64,000 nucleotides of DNA from Sphingomonadaceae bacterium 3R27C6 (GCA_005503215.1 SCNS01000009.1:1-64000), one strand, 5' to 3'; shown: positions 44,435 through 53,561, counted from the stretch's first letter. Notes: a model not told the origin generated them from the letters alone. Program-made: numbers and translations.

Positions 44435-45291
44435 GCCTGCTCTTTCAGCGTCAGCGCGCGCGCATAGACGTCATGCCGGTCGAGCCCGAAGCGTTTCGCG
44501 ACCGCCTTCGCCGCCTGCGCGACGGGCTTGTCGGCCATGGCGTCGCGGAGCGCGGCATCGAGGGTGGCATCGTCGGCCTTTTCGGTCGCCGCTTCGCCGG
44601 GCGGGCCGACGATGACGACGATCTCGCCCTTCGGCGGCGCGTCGACGTAGCGCGCGGAAAGCTCGGTCAACGTACCGGTGACACATTCCTCGAACATCTT
44701 GCTGATCTCGCGCGCGACCGCCGCCTCGCGGTCGCCGAGTCCCTCGGCCATCGCCGCGAGCGACGCCGACAGCCGCGGCCCGCTTTCGTAGAAGACGAGC
44801 GTTGCGCGCAGCCCCGCGAACTCGGCGAGCGTGTCGGCGCGCGCCTTCGCCTTGTTCGGTAGGAAGCCCGCGAAGAGGAAGCGGTCGCTCGGCAGGCCCG
44901 ACAGCGTGATCGCGGCGATCGCGGCGCACGGGCCGGGCAGGGTGGTGACGTGCCGCCCCGCCGCGCGCGCATCGCGGACGAGCTTGTATCCGGGGTCCGA
45001 AATCAGCGGCGTTCCGGCGTCCGACACCAAAACGACAACTTCGTCGGCCATGCGCGCAACCAGCGCGGCGCGTGTGCGTTCGTCGCTATGATCATGATAG
45101 GGGGTCATCGGCACACGCAATCCCAGATGCGACAGCAATTTCGCGGTCACACGCGTATCCTCCGCGGCGATCACGCCGGCGGAGGCGAGTGTCGTCGCCG
45201 CGCGCGCGCTGATGTCGCCAAGGTTGCCGATGGGCGTCGCGACGATATAGAGACCGGGCAAGGGAGAATCTGAGATGTTCGAATCTGGCAT
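44431..45291 (-). CDS. rsmI: 16S rRNA (cytidine-1402-2'-O)-methyltransferase
   Basis: SAM-dependent tetrapyrrole-methylase-fold enzyme that methylates C1402 of 16S rRNA; about 286 residues. The start LPGLYIVATPIGNLGDISAR, the VLVSDAGTPLISDPGYKLV loop and GLPSDRFLFAGFLP are conserved. The start is uncertain: ATG 45291 has no clear ribosome-binding site and GTG 45318 is also open. Either start lies inside the divergent LppC-like gene. First gene of rsmI-yraN-gshB. Confidence 0.93.
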   Translation of the reverse strand: MPDSNISDSPLPGLYIVATPIGNLGDISARAATTLASAGVIAAEDTRVTAKLLSHLGLRVPMTPYHDHSDERTRAALVARMADEVVVLVSDAGTPLISDPGYKLVRDARAAGRHVTTLPGPCAAIAAITLSGLPSDRFLFAGFLPNKAKARADTLAEFAGLRATLVFYESGPRLSASLAAMAEGLGDREAAVAREISKMFEECVTGTLTELSARYVDAPPKGEIVVIVGPPGEAATEKADDATLDAALRDAMADKPVAQAAKAVAKRFGLDRHDVYARALTLKEQA

Positions 45292-46489
45292 GACGCTGAA
45301 AATGGCAGAAACCGCCACCCAGCGCCAAGGATATGCACCGGCGCGCCGCCAAATGTTGCGCGGGCTGGGCGTGATGGCGATGGCGGGGCTGCTCGCGGCG
45401 TGTCAGGTAGTGCCGAAGTCGAACGGCCCGGCGACCCCGCCGCCGCCCACCAACCCCGACGACAATGTCGGCCCCGGCCTGCCGACCGACACCGATCGCC
45501 ACCGTGTCGCGCTGCTCGTGCCGCAGACCGGCGCCAACGCCGACGTCGGCACCGCGATCGCCAATGCGACGACGCTGGCTTTGCTGGATTCGCGCACCGA
45601 ACGCGTCCGCATCACCACCTACGACACCGCGCTCGGCGCGGCGGCGGCGGCGCGGCAGGCGGTCGCCGACGGCAATAAGCTGATCCTCGGCCCGCTGCTC
45701 AGTGAAGATGTCACCGTGGTGGCGCCGATCGCGCGCGCGGCGAAAGTGCCGGTGCTGAGCTTCTCGAACGACAGCAGCGTTGCGGGCAACGGCGTCTTCA
45801 TCATGGGCTTCGTCCCCGGCCAGTCGGTCGAGCGCGTCGTCGCCTTTTCGCGATCGAAAGGCCATCAGCGGTTCGGCGCGCTGGTGCCAAAGAATGTCTA
45901 TGGCGACCGTTCGGCGGCGGCGTTCCGCGCCGCGGTGGCCGAAGCGGGCGGCACGCTCGTCGCGGTCGAAAGCTATGACCGCAGCGCGACCGCACTGACG
46001 GGTGCGGCGCGGCGGATCGCCAACGCCGGGGCGATGGACGCGGTGCTGATCGCCGACAGCGGCGGCAACGCCATTCGCGCAGTGCCGGTGATCAAGACCA
46101 CGGGGAACAAGCAGATCCTCGGCACCGAACTCTGGAACACCGACGCCGCGCTCGGCAGCAGCGCGGTGATGCGCGGGTCGTGGTTCGCCAGCGTGTCGGA
46201 CGGCCTCTACGGCCAGCTCGCGACCAAATATCGTACCCGCTTCGGCAAGGCGCCTTACCGGCTTGCCAGCCTCGGCTATGATTCGGTGCTGCTGACGGTG
46301 CGCATCGCGCGCGACTGGAAACCGGGGACCAATTTCCCCGCGAACCGGCTGCTCGCCGCCGACGGTTTCGGCGGCATCGACGGCATCTTCCGCTTCAGTA
46401 ACCGCGGGATCGCCGAACGCGCGCTCGAGGTCAGCGAAATCGGCGCGGGCGGCTTCCGCGTCGTCGATCCCGCGCCGACCAAATGGTAG
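45275..46489 (+). CDS. LpoA/LppC-like penicillin-binding protein activator lipoprotein
   Basis: Predicted outer-membrane lipoprotein of 404 residues. The Cys is residue 43 in LLAACQ, after a long basic signal peptide. The mature part is one type-1 periplasmic-binding-protein domain (HRVALLVPQTGANADVG...), the C-terminal half of E. coli LpoA, which stimulates PBP1a. It lacks the N-terminal TPR domain of LpoA. AGGGAG eight bases before ATG 45275 supports this start. Its neighbours rsmI and yraN are the same as those of lpoA in gammaproteobacteria, but the orientation is divergent. Confidence 0.85.
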   Translation: MFESGMTLKMAETATQRQGYAPARRQMLRGLGVMAMAGLLAACQVVPKSNGPATPPPPTNPDDNVGPGLPTDTDRHRVALLVPQTGANADVGTAIANATTLALLDSRTERVRITTYDTALGAAAAARQAVADGNKLILGPLLSEDVTVVAPIARAAKVPVLSFSNDSSVAGNGVFIMGFVPGQSVERVVAFSRSKGHQRFGALVPKNVYGDRSAAAFRAAVAEAGGTLVAVESYDRSATALTGAARRIANAGAMDAVLIADSGGNAIRAVPVIKTTGNKQILGTELWNTDAALGSSAVMRGSWFASVSDGLYGQLATKYRTRFGKAPYRLASLGYDSVLLTVRIARDWKPGTNFPANRLLAADGFGGIDGIFRFSNRGIAERALEVSEIGAGGFRVVDPAPTKW

Positions 46490-46636
46490 CCGCCGGCTGA
46501 CAGTGGCAGACCGGCCACAGTCGGCCCGAAAAGCGTTATAAGGTGAGCGCGGCGGCCTTTACGACGGCGCTTTGATCACTATATGACCACCACGCGTGTT
46601 TTTGCGTCGACGATGCACGCCTATTTTAAATGTTCC

Positions 46637-46652
46637 AGGAGATACAGCTATA
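46637..46652 (+). promoter_or_regulatory. ribosome-binding site and ATA start of infC
   Basis: AGGAG (46637-46641), eight bases, then ATA (46650-46652), in frame with IF-3. The codons between are GAT, ACA and GCT, none a usual start. This placement decides the start call. Confidence 0.65.
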
Positions 46653-47198
46653 CCACCGCCCATGACCCGTCGCCCAATGGCACCGATGCCGCCCAAGAAC
46701 GGCCCGCGTTACAATGAGTTTATCGCCTCCCCCAAAGTCCGCGTGATCGACGAGGAAGGCGAAAATCTGGGCCTGATGCTGACGGCCGAAGCGATCGAGC
46801 AGGCGGCCGAGGTGGGTCTCGACCTGGTGGAAGTATCCCCGAACGCCGATCCGCCGGTGTGCAAATTCCTCGACGTCGGCAAGTTCAAGTACGAGGCGCA
46901 GAAAAAGGCGAACCTCGCACGCAAGAGCCAGAAGACGCAGGAAATCAAAGAGATCAAGATGCGTCCGAATATCGACGATCATGATTTCGATGTGAAGATG
47001 AAGAAGGTCTTCGACTTCCTCGGCGAAGGCGACAAGGTCAAGATGACCATGCGTTTCCGCGGCCGCGAAATGAGCCACACCCAGCTCGGTCTCAACGTGC
47101 TCCAGCGCGTCGCCGAACTGACGTCGGAAATCGCGAAGGTCGAGGCGCATCCGCGCACCGAAGGCCGCCAGATGCTGATGGTGATCGCGCCGAAATAG
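46650..47198 (+). CDS. infC: translation initiation factor IF-3 with probable ATA start
   Basis: Binds the 30S subunit and selects the start codon; 182 residues with the ATA start. The N-terminal domain ([20 protein letters not shown]) and C-terminal domain ([19 protein letters not shown], then [14 protein letters not shown]) are complete. The only strong ribosome-binding site (AGGAG) lies eight bases before ATA 46650; the first ATG (46662) is 20 bases away from it. infC starts on AUU in E. coli, where the unusual codon lets IF-3 repress itself. The ribosomal genes rpmI and rplT do not follow, so infC stands alone here. Confidence 0.85.
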   Translation: MPPPMTRRPMAPMPPKNGPRYNEFIASPKVRVIDEEGENLGLMLTAEAIEQAAEVGLDLVEVSPNADPPVCKFLDVGKFKYEAQKKANLARKSQKTQEIKEIKMRPNIDDHDFDVKMKKVFDFLGEGDKVKMTMRFRGREMSHTQLGLNVLQRVAELTSEIAKVEAHPRTEGRQMLMVIAPK

Positions 47199-47207
47199 CG
47201 CGCCGGC

Positions 47208-47906
47208 TCAGCCGATACGAAATTTGAGGGCGGTCGTTCCGATGGGACGGCCGCCCTTTTCGTATCGGCGTTCGATCATCCTGACATCGCCCGCCGCCGA
47301 AACCGCGACGAGCGTCGAGGCACGCGTGCCATAGACGTCGCCGCGCAGGAACAGCGCAGGGTCGTCCTCGGCCATCAGCGTGTCGAGCAGGCCCTCGGGA
47401 TCGCGGCCGGCCGCGACCGCCGCCTCGAGGGCAAGGCGCAGCCGCTCGGCGCGCGGGCAGGGCGCATCGACGGGCTCGTTGGCGAGCGCATGGACGCCGG
47501 GCTCAAGCGGCATGATCAGCGGGACCGGCCGGTTGGTGAGCAGCCGCGTCTTGCCGTCGCCCACCGCGAAGAGGTTGAACGCGTTGAAGCGCGGCAGGTC
47601 CTCGGCCGCGGGATCGGCGAAGCGCCCTTCGCCGCGCAGCATGTCCGAGACCAGCGCGCCGCGCGACTCCTTGGCGGGATCAGGCATCGCGCCGCGAACA
47701 TTGGTCACGACCACGGCGCGGCCGCTGGGGCGATGGACCCCGAGCCATGTCCCGCCGGCCTGCAGGTCGCGGCCGGCGACGATCCCGCTGCCGTCGTCCC
47801 ATTCGGCGAGCGGCGCGGCGGGGCGCGCGTGAAACTCGTCGCGGTTGCCGATGAGGATGAGGGGCCAGTCGGGATGGGTTTGGTGAGCAAGGGCGACGAC
47901 GCACAT
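47208..47906 (-). CDS. NRDE (TANGO2-like) family protein
   Basis: A 232-residue protein with the NRDE motif (GNRDEFHARPAAPL) at about residues 19-32, the family name-giving motif, plus GGTWLG and NVR segments. The start MCVVALAH puts Cys at residue 2, typical of this family and consistent with an Ntn-hydrolase-like N-terminus. The eukaryotic relative TANGO2 is linked to heme or lipid handling; the bacterial role is unknown. ATG 47906 is preferred over upstream starts for that Cys. Convergent with infC, nine bases apart. Confidence 0.88.
   Translation of the reverse strand: MCVVALAHQTHPDWPLILIGNRDEFHARPAAPLAEWDDGSGIVAGRDLQAGGTWLGVHRPSGRAVVVTNVRGAMPDPAKESRGALVSDMLRGEGRFADPAAEDLPRFNAFNLFAVGDGKTRLLTNRPVPLIMPLEPGVHALANEPVDAPCPRAERLRLALEAAVAAGRDPEGLLDTLMAEDDPALFLRGDVYGTRASTLVAVSAAGDVRMIERRYEKGGRPIGTTALKFRIG
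47227..47260 (+). terminator. probable infC terminator inside the 3' end of the NRDE gene
   Basis: A long GC-rich hairpin GGGCGGTCGTTCC / GGACGGCCGCCC (four-base loop, one bulge) followed by TTTT on the plus strand, 29 bases past the infC stop. It lies within the coding sequence of the convergent NRDE gene. Confidence 0.55.
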
Positions 47907-47947
47907 GCCAGTGCATATCGGGACTCGTCGCCCGCTTGCCAAGCCTC

Positions 47948-47976
47948 TTGACAAATGGCTTGGTTGAATGTTCAAT
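47948..47976 (+). promoter_or_regulatory. promoter and TetR-type operator of the 48.0-49.6 kb operon
   Basis: TTGACA at 47948-47953 is a good -35. The palindrome TTGAATGTTCAA (arms TTGAA/TTCAA, 47964-47975) covers the place where the -10 would be. It resembles operators of TetR repressors such as BetI (which bind around TTGAACGTTCAA), and a TetR gene is the second gene of this operon. Confidence 0.5.
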
Positions 47977-48004
47977 CAACTCATCTTGACGAGGGAGGAC
48001 GCCG

Positions 48005-48559
48005 ATGGCCGACGAATTCGCGAAGATGGGCGAAAGCCTTCGTGCCAAGACGGGCAAGGGGCTGGACGAATGGGTCGCCGCGGCGCGCGCGACCGGCATT
48101 GCCGGCCATATGGCGCTGGTGAACCACCTGAAAACCGAACATGGGCTTGGCCATGGCTACGCCAATATGATCGTACATGCGGCCAACGAATCGTCGTCGC
48201 TGTCGCAGAACGATGACGCGCTGGTCGCGGCGGCGTTCGACGGGGCGAAGGCACATTGGCGGCCGCTATACAACCGGCTGGTCACGCTCGTGCAGGGGTT
48301 TGGTGACGACGTCGAACTCGCGCCGAAGAAGGGCTATGTCAGCCTGCGCCGCAAGAAGCAGTTCGCGCTGCTCCAGCCGTCGACCAAGGACCGCTTCGAT
48401 ATTGGCCTCGCGCTCAAGGGCGAGGAACCCGTCGGCAAGCTCGAGGCTGCGGGCAGCTGGAACGCTATGGTATCGCATCGGGTACGGATTTCGGACGATG
48501 TCGAGGCGGGCGACGACGTGGCGGGCTGGCTCCGCGCCGCCTATGATCGCGCCGGATAG
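48005..48559 (+). CDS. DUF4287/DUF5655 domain protein
   Basis: A 184-residue cytosolic protein with a DUF4287 domain (KTGKGLDEWVAAARATG... HGLGHGYANMIVHAA) followed by a DUF5655 domain (FDGAKAHWRPLYNRLVT...VELAPKKGYVSLRRKKQFALLQP). The two domains are commonly joined; the second looks like a transport- or ligand-binding fold. Function unknown. AGGGAGGA precedes ATG 48005. The TetR gene starts ten bases after its stop. Confidence 0.88.
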   Translation: MADEFAKMGESLRAKTGKGLDEWVAAARATGIAGHMALVNHLKTEHGLGHGYANMIVHAANESSSLSQNDDALVAAAFDGAKAHWRPLYNRLVTLVQGFGDDVELAPKKGYVSLRRKKQFALLQPSTKDRFDIGLALKGEEPVGKLEAAGSWNAMVSHRVRISDDVEAGDDVAGWLRAAYDRAG

Positions 48560-48569
48560 GGGAAGGCCA

Positions 48570-49178
48570 TTGAACGCCGCCGACACCCGCCAGCGCATCC
48601 TGATGACCGCGATGGAGCTGTTCTGGGAGAAGGGTTATCTCTCGACCTCGGTCGCCGACATCCTTTCGCGCAGCCAGGTGCATTCGGGCAGCCTTTATCA
48701 TTTCTTCCCGGGCAAGCAGGACGTCCTCGTCGGGGTGCTCGAACTCTATCGCGACGGGATCGACGAAATGCTGCTCGCCCCCAATTGGGAGGGGGTCGAC
48801 GATCCGATCGACAAGATTTTCGCGCTGCTCGCCGGCTATCGCACCCACCTGATCGTCACCGATTGCACCTATGGTTGCCCGATCGGCAGCCTCGCGCTCG
48901 AGATCCACGAGCCGGACCCGGTGGTGCGCGACCTGATGGCGGCGAATTTTACGGGCTGGTCCACCGCGATCGCGGGTTGCTTTGATGCCGCGGCCGATCG
49001 CCTGCCGAAGGGCGCCGATCGCAAGGCGCTCGGCGAATTCGTGCTGACGGTGATGGAGGGCGCGGTGATGCAGGCGCGCACCTATCGCGACATCGGTTAT
49101 TTCGACCGCAACATTGCTGTATTGCGTGACTATATCACCACGTTGATGGCGACGGCAAAGGATGATAGCTTCGCCTGA
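48570..49178 (+). CDS. TetR/AcrR family transcriptional regulator
   Basis: A 202-residue repressor. The N-terminal helix-turn-helix is TRQRILMTAMELFWEKGYLS, then TSVADILSRSQVHSGSLYHFF; the helical C-terminus binds an unknown ligand and has two Cys (DCTYGC) near 107-111. Start is TTG 48570, with AGGGGAAGG upstream; the ATG-starting longer frame reads through the previous gene. It probably controls its own operon from the palindrome at 47964. Confidence 0.9.
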   Translation: MNAADTRQRILMTAMELFWEKGYLSTSVADILSRSQVHSGSLYHFFPGKQDVLVGVLELYRDGIDEMLLAPNWEGVDDPIDKIFALLAGYRTHLIVTDCTYGCPIGSLALEIHEPDPVVRDLMAANFTGWSTAIAGCFDAAADRLPKGADRKALGEFVLTVMEGAVMQARTYRDIGYFDRNIAVLRDYITTLMATAKDDSFA

Positions 49179-49198
49179 CTTTCTGGAGGGGGAGACTT

Positions 49199-49639
49199 AT
49201 GATGACCGACGTGCGCAAAACGCCCTGGCACCTGTGGGTGGTCGGGGCGGTATCGCTGATCTGGAACGCCTTCGGCGCGATGGATTATACGATGACCAAA
49301 ATGGGCAACGCCGAATATCTCGCGGGCTTCACACCCGAACAGCAGGCCTATTTCGTCAGCTTTCCCGTCTGGGCGAACATCGGTTGGGCGCTCGGGGTAT
49401 GGGGGGCGCTGCTCGGGTCGCTGCTGCTCCTCGTGCGCAGCCGCCACGCGGTGACGGCATTCCTCGTCTCGCTGATCGGGCTGGCGCTCAGCAGCGTCTA
49501 TCAGTTTGGCATGCATTATGGCGACCTGATGCGGATGTTCGGCGCCTTTCCGATGATTTTCACCGCAGTGATCTGGGTGATCGCGATTGCGTTGTTTCTT
49601 TATGCGCGGTCGCAAGCGGCAAGGGGCGTGCTGCACTGA
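49199..49639 (+). CDS. four-TM membrane protein
   Basis: A 146-residue protein with four hydrophobic helices and a start like KTPWHLWVVGAVSLIWNAFGAMD, a pattern seen in small proteins often labelled 'sugar transporter' without evidence. No function is assigned. A strong ribosome-binding site (GGAGGGGGAG) precedes two adjacent ATG codons. Third gene of the TetR operon, so it may be the regulated effector, for example in efflux or membrane stress (inference). Confidence 0.8.
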   Translation: MMTDVRKTPWHLWVVGAVSLIWNAFGAMDYTMTKMGNAEYLAGFTPEQQAYFVSFPVWANIGWALGVWGALLGSLLLLVRSRHAVTAFLVSLIGLALSSVYQFGMHYGDLMRMFGAFPMIFTAVIWVIAIALFLYARSQAARGVLH

Positions 49640-49669
49640 AGTGTCCGCTGAGCGGACGTTCCGCACTTT

Positions 49670-49741
49670 CGTCATTCCCGCGAAAGCGGGAACCCAGTAG
49701 CAACGGTAGCTCGCTGGGTTCCCGCTTTCGCGGGGATGACG
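49670..49741. repeat. 72-bp palindromic intergenic repeat
   Basis: Arms CGTCATTCCCGCGAAAGCGG and its inverse (CCGCTTTCGCGGGGATGACG) with a central GAACCCAG/CTGGGTTC stem. Different in sequence from the other repeats but the same kind of element. A smaller hairpin (GTCCGCT/AGCGGAC) is just before it. Confidence 0.85.
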
Positions 49742-49768
49742 AAGCAGGAAGTAATCGGGCTTCCGGTA

Positions 49769-51277
49769 TCAGCGCCCCCGGATGAAGGCGCGGATATCCG
49801 CCGACAATTTGTGCCGATCCTCGTCACGGATGTACATCATGTGGCCCGCGCTATAATAGGTGTAGCTGATGCGATCCTGCGGGATGCCGGTGCGCGACAG
49901 CGCATATTCGGCGGCGAAAAAGGGCGTCGCGAAATCATAATAGCCCTGCGCGACGAGCACTTTCAGACCCGAATTCTCGCGCAGCGCTTGGCCGATATAG
50001 GGCGCGACATTCAGATAGCTATTGGTGTCGCGGTCGCCGATCCGCCAATCCCATTGCCCGCCGATGCGGCCGATCGACTGATATTCGCGGTCGGTCTTGA
50101 ACCCCAGCCCGTCGCGGCTCCAGCTGTTGATCGCCGCGGTATAGCTCGCGTCGATGCCATAAAAGCTGGGGTCGTTGTCGGGACCTTCGCCGGCGCTGTC
50201 ATAATCCTTGCCGGTATAGCGGCTGTCGAGGCGGCCGACGGTGAGCCCGCGGTCGCGCAGCAGCTCCTTGTAGAAGCGGTTGGGCGTGACGCGGAGGTCG
50301 GCGCTTTCGAGATAGGTTTCCGATAGCCCGGTGAAGCGCGAAAGCTCGCGGCGGATCGCGGCGCGCTCCTCGCCTTGCAGCTTCTGGCCCTTGAGGAGGG
50401 CGGTCGCATAGGGGCCGATCGCCCATTGCCGCGCTTCCTCGGCAAAGGCTTCGGGCGACGCGGCGGTCGCCTTGCCATGATAGAGCGCGGTGACGGCCAT
50501 CGAGGGCAGGTTGGTGATCGGCGACAGCTCGTTGCCCGGTGTGTCGGCGCCGGCCGCGAAATCGAGCACAGTCGAGATCAGGATGATGCCATTGAGGGCG
50601 ACGTCGTTGTACGTCTCGTTCATCAACTGGTTCGCGACCGCCGCCGAGCGCGTCGTGCCATAGCTTTCGCCGCCCAGATATTTGGGGCTGTTCCAGCGGC
50701 CATTGTCGTTCAGCCAGCGACGGATCACCTCGGCGACCAGCTTCGCGTCCTGCGTGACGCCGTAATAATCCTTGGGGTCGGCCTTGCCGATCAGGTGCGA
50801 GAAACCGGTGCCCGGCGGATCGATGAAGACGATGTCGGTAACATCGAGCAGCGCGTCGGGATTGTCGACGAGCGGGTAGGGCGGGGCGCCGTCGTCGACG
50901 CCGGTGCCGGGGATCGCGACGCGCTTCGGCCCGAACGCGCCCATCATCAGCCAGACGGTGCCGGATCCGGGGCCGCCGTTGAACAGGAAGGTGATCGGCC
51001 GGTTCGGGTCGCGCGGTTCCTTGACATAGGATGTGGTGACGACCGCGACTTCGGGCACGCCATCCTTGTTCTTGATGATCGTCTCGCCGATCGTCGCGGC
51101 ATAGTTGACCCGCTGCCCGCCGAAGGTGCCGCTGAGCTTGGTGGTGCGAACCTGCGGTTCGTAGTCGGCGGATTTTTCGGCCTTCGCCTTCTCGTCTGCG
51201 GGCTTGTCCTGCGCGAAAAGCGCGGCAGGCGTGGTGGCGGCAAGCGCCAGGGCGATAAGCGACAGACCTGTTTTCAT
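49769..51277 (-). CDS. S10 family serine carboxypeptidase-like peptidase, exported
   Basis: Predicted periplasmic carboxypeptidase of 502 residues. A signal peptide (MKTGLSLIALALAATTPAAL, cleaved near AQ) supports ATG 51277. S10 hallmarks: the oxyanion loop FNGGPGS at about 99-105, nucleophile Ser205 in GGESYGT, a late Asp (YYDFATPF) and His (SAGHMMYI). It resembles the peptidase S10 group of Gram-negative bacteria, which is longer than average. Substrate unknown. A palindrome lies 69 bases upstream. Confidence 0.9.
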   Translation of the reverse strand: MKTGLSLIALALAATTPAALFAQDKPADEKAKAEKSADYEPQVRTTKLSGTFGGQRVNYAATIGETIIKNKDGVPEVAVVTTSYVKEPRDPNRPITFLFNGGPGSGTVWLMMGAFGPKRVAIPGTGVDDGAPPYPLVDNPDALLDVTDIVFIDPPGTGFSHLIGKADPKDYYGVTQDAKLVAEVIRRWLNDNGRWNSPKYLGGESYGTTRSAAVANQLMNETYNDVALNGIILISTVLDFAAGADTPGNELSPITNLPSMAVTALYHGKATAASPEAFAEEARQWAIGPYATALLKGQKLQGEERAAIRRELSRFTGLSETYLESADLRVTPNRFYKELLRDRGLTVGRLDSRYTGKDYDSAGEGPDNDPSFYGIDASYTAAINSWSRDGLGFKTDREYQSIGRIGGQWDWRIGDRDTNSYLNVAPYIGQALRENSGLKVLVAQGYYDFATPFFAAEYALSRTGIPQDRISYTYYSAGHMMYIRDEDRHKLSADIRAFIRGR

Positions 51278-51345
51278 TGATGGTTCTCCCCGTTGCGGGG
51301 CGGACCCTAGGCAGCCGAAGCGACGGGAGCAAGGACGCTCATCGG

Positions 51346-51361
51346 AAAACGTATACGTTTT
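51346..51361. promoter_or_regulatory. 16-bp perfect palindrome upstream of the S10 peptidase gene
   Basis: AAAACGTATACGTTTT, unbroken. It sits 69 bases upstream of the S10 start codon (minus strand) and just beyond the uvrB stop. The symmetry suggests binding of a LacI- or GntR-type dimer; no T-run, so not a terminator. Confidence 0.45.
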
Positions 51362-51374
51362 GTCGAAGCGGGCC

Positions 51375-53561
51375 TCACCGCCCCCACTTGGTCTTGCTTT
51401 GCTTCCCGAACCGCCCCTTGCGCGTTCCCGGCTTGCCTTCGTTCGAGCGCCCGACCCGCGGCGCGACTTGTTGATCGACGGGCAGGCCAAGTTCGTCGGC
51501 CTCCAGTTTACGGATCTCGTCGCGGAGCCGCCCGGCTTCCTCGAACTCGAGGTCCGCCGCCGCATCGCGCATCTTCTTTTCGAGGTCCTGGATATAGGCG
51601 CGGAGGTTATGCCCGACCATGTGCGCGGGTTTGTCCTCGCCGATGTCGATCGTGACCTGATCCTTGGACGCGACGTGGGCGATGATGTCGCCGATGTTGC
51701 GCTTGATCGTCGTCGGGGTGATGCCGTGCTCGGCGTTATACGCTTCCTGCTTTTCGCGGCGGCGGTCAGTCTCGCGCATCGCGCGTTCCATGCTGCCGGT
51801 GATGCGGTCGGCGTAGAGGATGACGCGGCCGTCGACGTTGCGCGCGGCGCGGCCAATCGTCTGCACCAGAGAGGTTTCGCTGCGCAGGAAGCCTTCTTTG
51901 TCGGCGTCGAGGATCGCGACGAGCCCGCATTCGGGAATATCGAGCCCCTCGCGAAGCAGGTTGATGCCGATGAGCACGTCGAACACCCCGAGCCGGAGGT
52001 CGCGGATGATCTCGATGCGCTCCAAGGTCTCGACGTCGGAGTGCATGTAGCGGACCTTGAGCCCCGCTTCGTGGAGGAATTCGGTGAGGTCCTCCGCCAT
52101 CCGCTTGGTCAGCGTCGTGACGAGCGTGCGATAGCCCGCGGCGGCGGTCTTTTTCGCCTCGACGATCAGGTCGTCGACCTGCTCCTCGACCGGCTTGATC
52201 TCGACCGGCGGGTCGATCAGCCCGGTGGGGCGGATCACCTGTTCGGCGAACACGCCCTGCGTGCGGTCCATCTCCCAGGTTCCCGGCGTCGCCGATACGC
52301 TGACGGTCTGCGGGCGCATCATGTCCCATTCGGCGAAACGCAGCGGCCGGTTGTCGATGCAGCTCGGCAGGCGGAAGCCATATTCGGCGAGCGTGATCTT
52401 GCGGCGATGATCGCCCTTCGACATCGCGCCGATCTGCGGGATCGTCTGGTGGCTTTCGTCGACGAAAAGCAGGGCATTGTCGGGGAGATATTCGAACAGC
52501 GTCGGCGGCGGCTCGCCGGGGAGGCGGCCGGTCAGAAAGCGGCTGTAATTCTCGATCCCCGCGCAGCTGCCCGTCGCGGCGATCATTTCGAGGTCGAAAT
52601 TGGTGCGCTGCTCGAGCCGCTGGGCTTCGAGCAGACGGCCTTCGGTCTCGAGTTCCTTCAGCCGTTCGGCGAGTTCGTGGCGGATCGCCTCGCTGGCCTG
52701 CTTCAAGGTCGGGCCGGGGGTCACATAGTGCGAGTTGGCAAAGACGCGGACATAGTTGAGGGTCGCGATCTTCTTGCCGGTCAGCGGGTCGAACTCGGTG
52801 ATCTCCTCGATCTCGTCGCCGAAGAAGCTGACGCGCCACGCCATATCCTCATAGTGCGACGGGAAGATTTCGAGGCTGTCGCCGCGCACGCGGAAATTGC
52901 CGCGCGCGAACGCCTGATCGTTGCGCTTATACTGGAGCGCGACGAGCTTGCGGATGATTTCGCGATTGTCGGCGACCTGACCCTTTTTGAGGTCGAAGAT
53001 CATCGCCGAATAGGTCTCGACCGATCCGATACCGTAAAGGCACGACACCGACGCGACGATGATGACGTCGTCGCGTTCGAGCAGCGCGCGCGTCGCCGAG
53101 TGGCGCATGCGGTCGATCGCCTCGTTTACGCTCGACTCTTTTTCGATGTAGGTGTCCGACCGCGGCACATAGGCTTCGGGCTGGTAATAGTCGTAATAGC
53201 TGACGAAATATTCGACTGCATTGTTCGGGAAGAAGCTCTTGAACTCGCCATAGAGCTGCGCCGCGAGGATCTTGTTCGGCGCGAGGATCAGCGCGGGGCG
53301 CTGCAATTCGTCGATGACCTTCGCCATCGTGAAGGTCTTGCCCGATCCGGTGACCCCGAGCAGCACCTGGTCGCGCTCGCCGTCGAGCGCGGTGGACACG
53401 AGTTCCTTGATCGCGGTCGGCTGGTCGCCCGCGGGCTCATAGTCGCTAACCAGTTCAAATCGCTTGCCGCCTTCGACCTTGTCGGGGCGCGCGGGGCGAT
53501 GCGGGACATAGCCCTCCGCCGTGTCGATTTCATCGAGCGATGTACGAATCTGAATTGCCAT
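51375..53561 (-). CDS. uvrB: excinuclease ABC subunit B
   Basis: DNA-damage recognition helicase of nucleotide-excision repair; 728 residues. Walker A GVTGSGKT at 69-76, the beta-hairpin region [12 protein letters not shown], the helicase motifs of domain 3 ([13 protein letters not shown]), and a C-terminal UVR motif (about 670-705) that binds UvrC. ATG 53561 is the conserved start. The C-terminus is rich in basic residues. No exact alphaproteobacterial LexA box was found upstream. Confidence 0.97.
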   Translation of the reverse strand: MAIQIRTSLDEIDTAEGYVPHRPARPDKVEGGKRFELVSDYEPAGDQPTAIKELVSTALDGERDQVLLGVTGSGKTFTMAKVIDELQRPALILAPNKILAAQLYGEFKSFFPNNAVEYFVSYYDYYQPEAYVPRSDTYIEKESSVNEAIDRMRHSATRALLERDDVIIVASVSCLYGIGSVETYSAMIFDLKKGQVADNREIIRKLVALQYKRNDQAFARGNFRVRGDSLEIFPSHYEDMAWRVSFFGDEIEEITEFDPLTGKKIATLNYVRVFANSHYVTPGPTLKQASEAIRHELAERLKELETEGRLLEAQRLEQRTNFDLEMIAATGSCAGIENYSRFLTGRLPGEPPPTLFEYLPDNALLFVDESHQTIPQIGAMSKGDHRRKITLAEYGFRLPSCIDNRPLRFAEWDMMRPQTVSVSATPGTWEMDRTQGVFAEQVIRPTGLIDPPVEIKPVEEQVDDLIVEAKKTAAAGYRTLVTTLTKRMAEDLTEFLHEAGLKVRYMHSDVETLERIEIIRDLRLGVFDVLIGINLLREGLDIPECGLVAILDADKEGFLRSETSLVQTIGRAARNVDGRVILYADRITGSMERAMRETDRRREKQEAYNAEHGITPTTIKRNIGDIIAHVASKDQVTIDIGEDKPAHMVGHNLRAYIQDLEKKMRDAAADLEFEEAGRLRDEIRKLEADELGLPVDQQVAPRVGRSNEGKPGTRKGRFGKQSKTKWGR

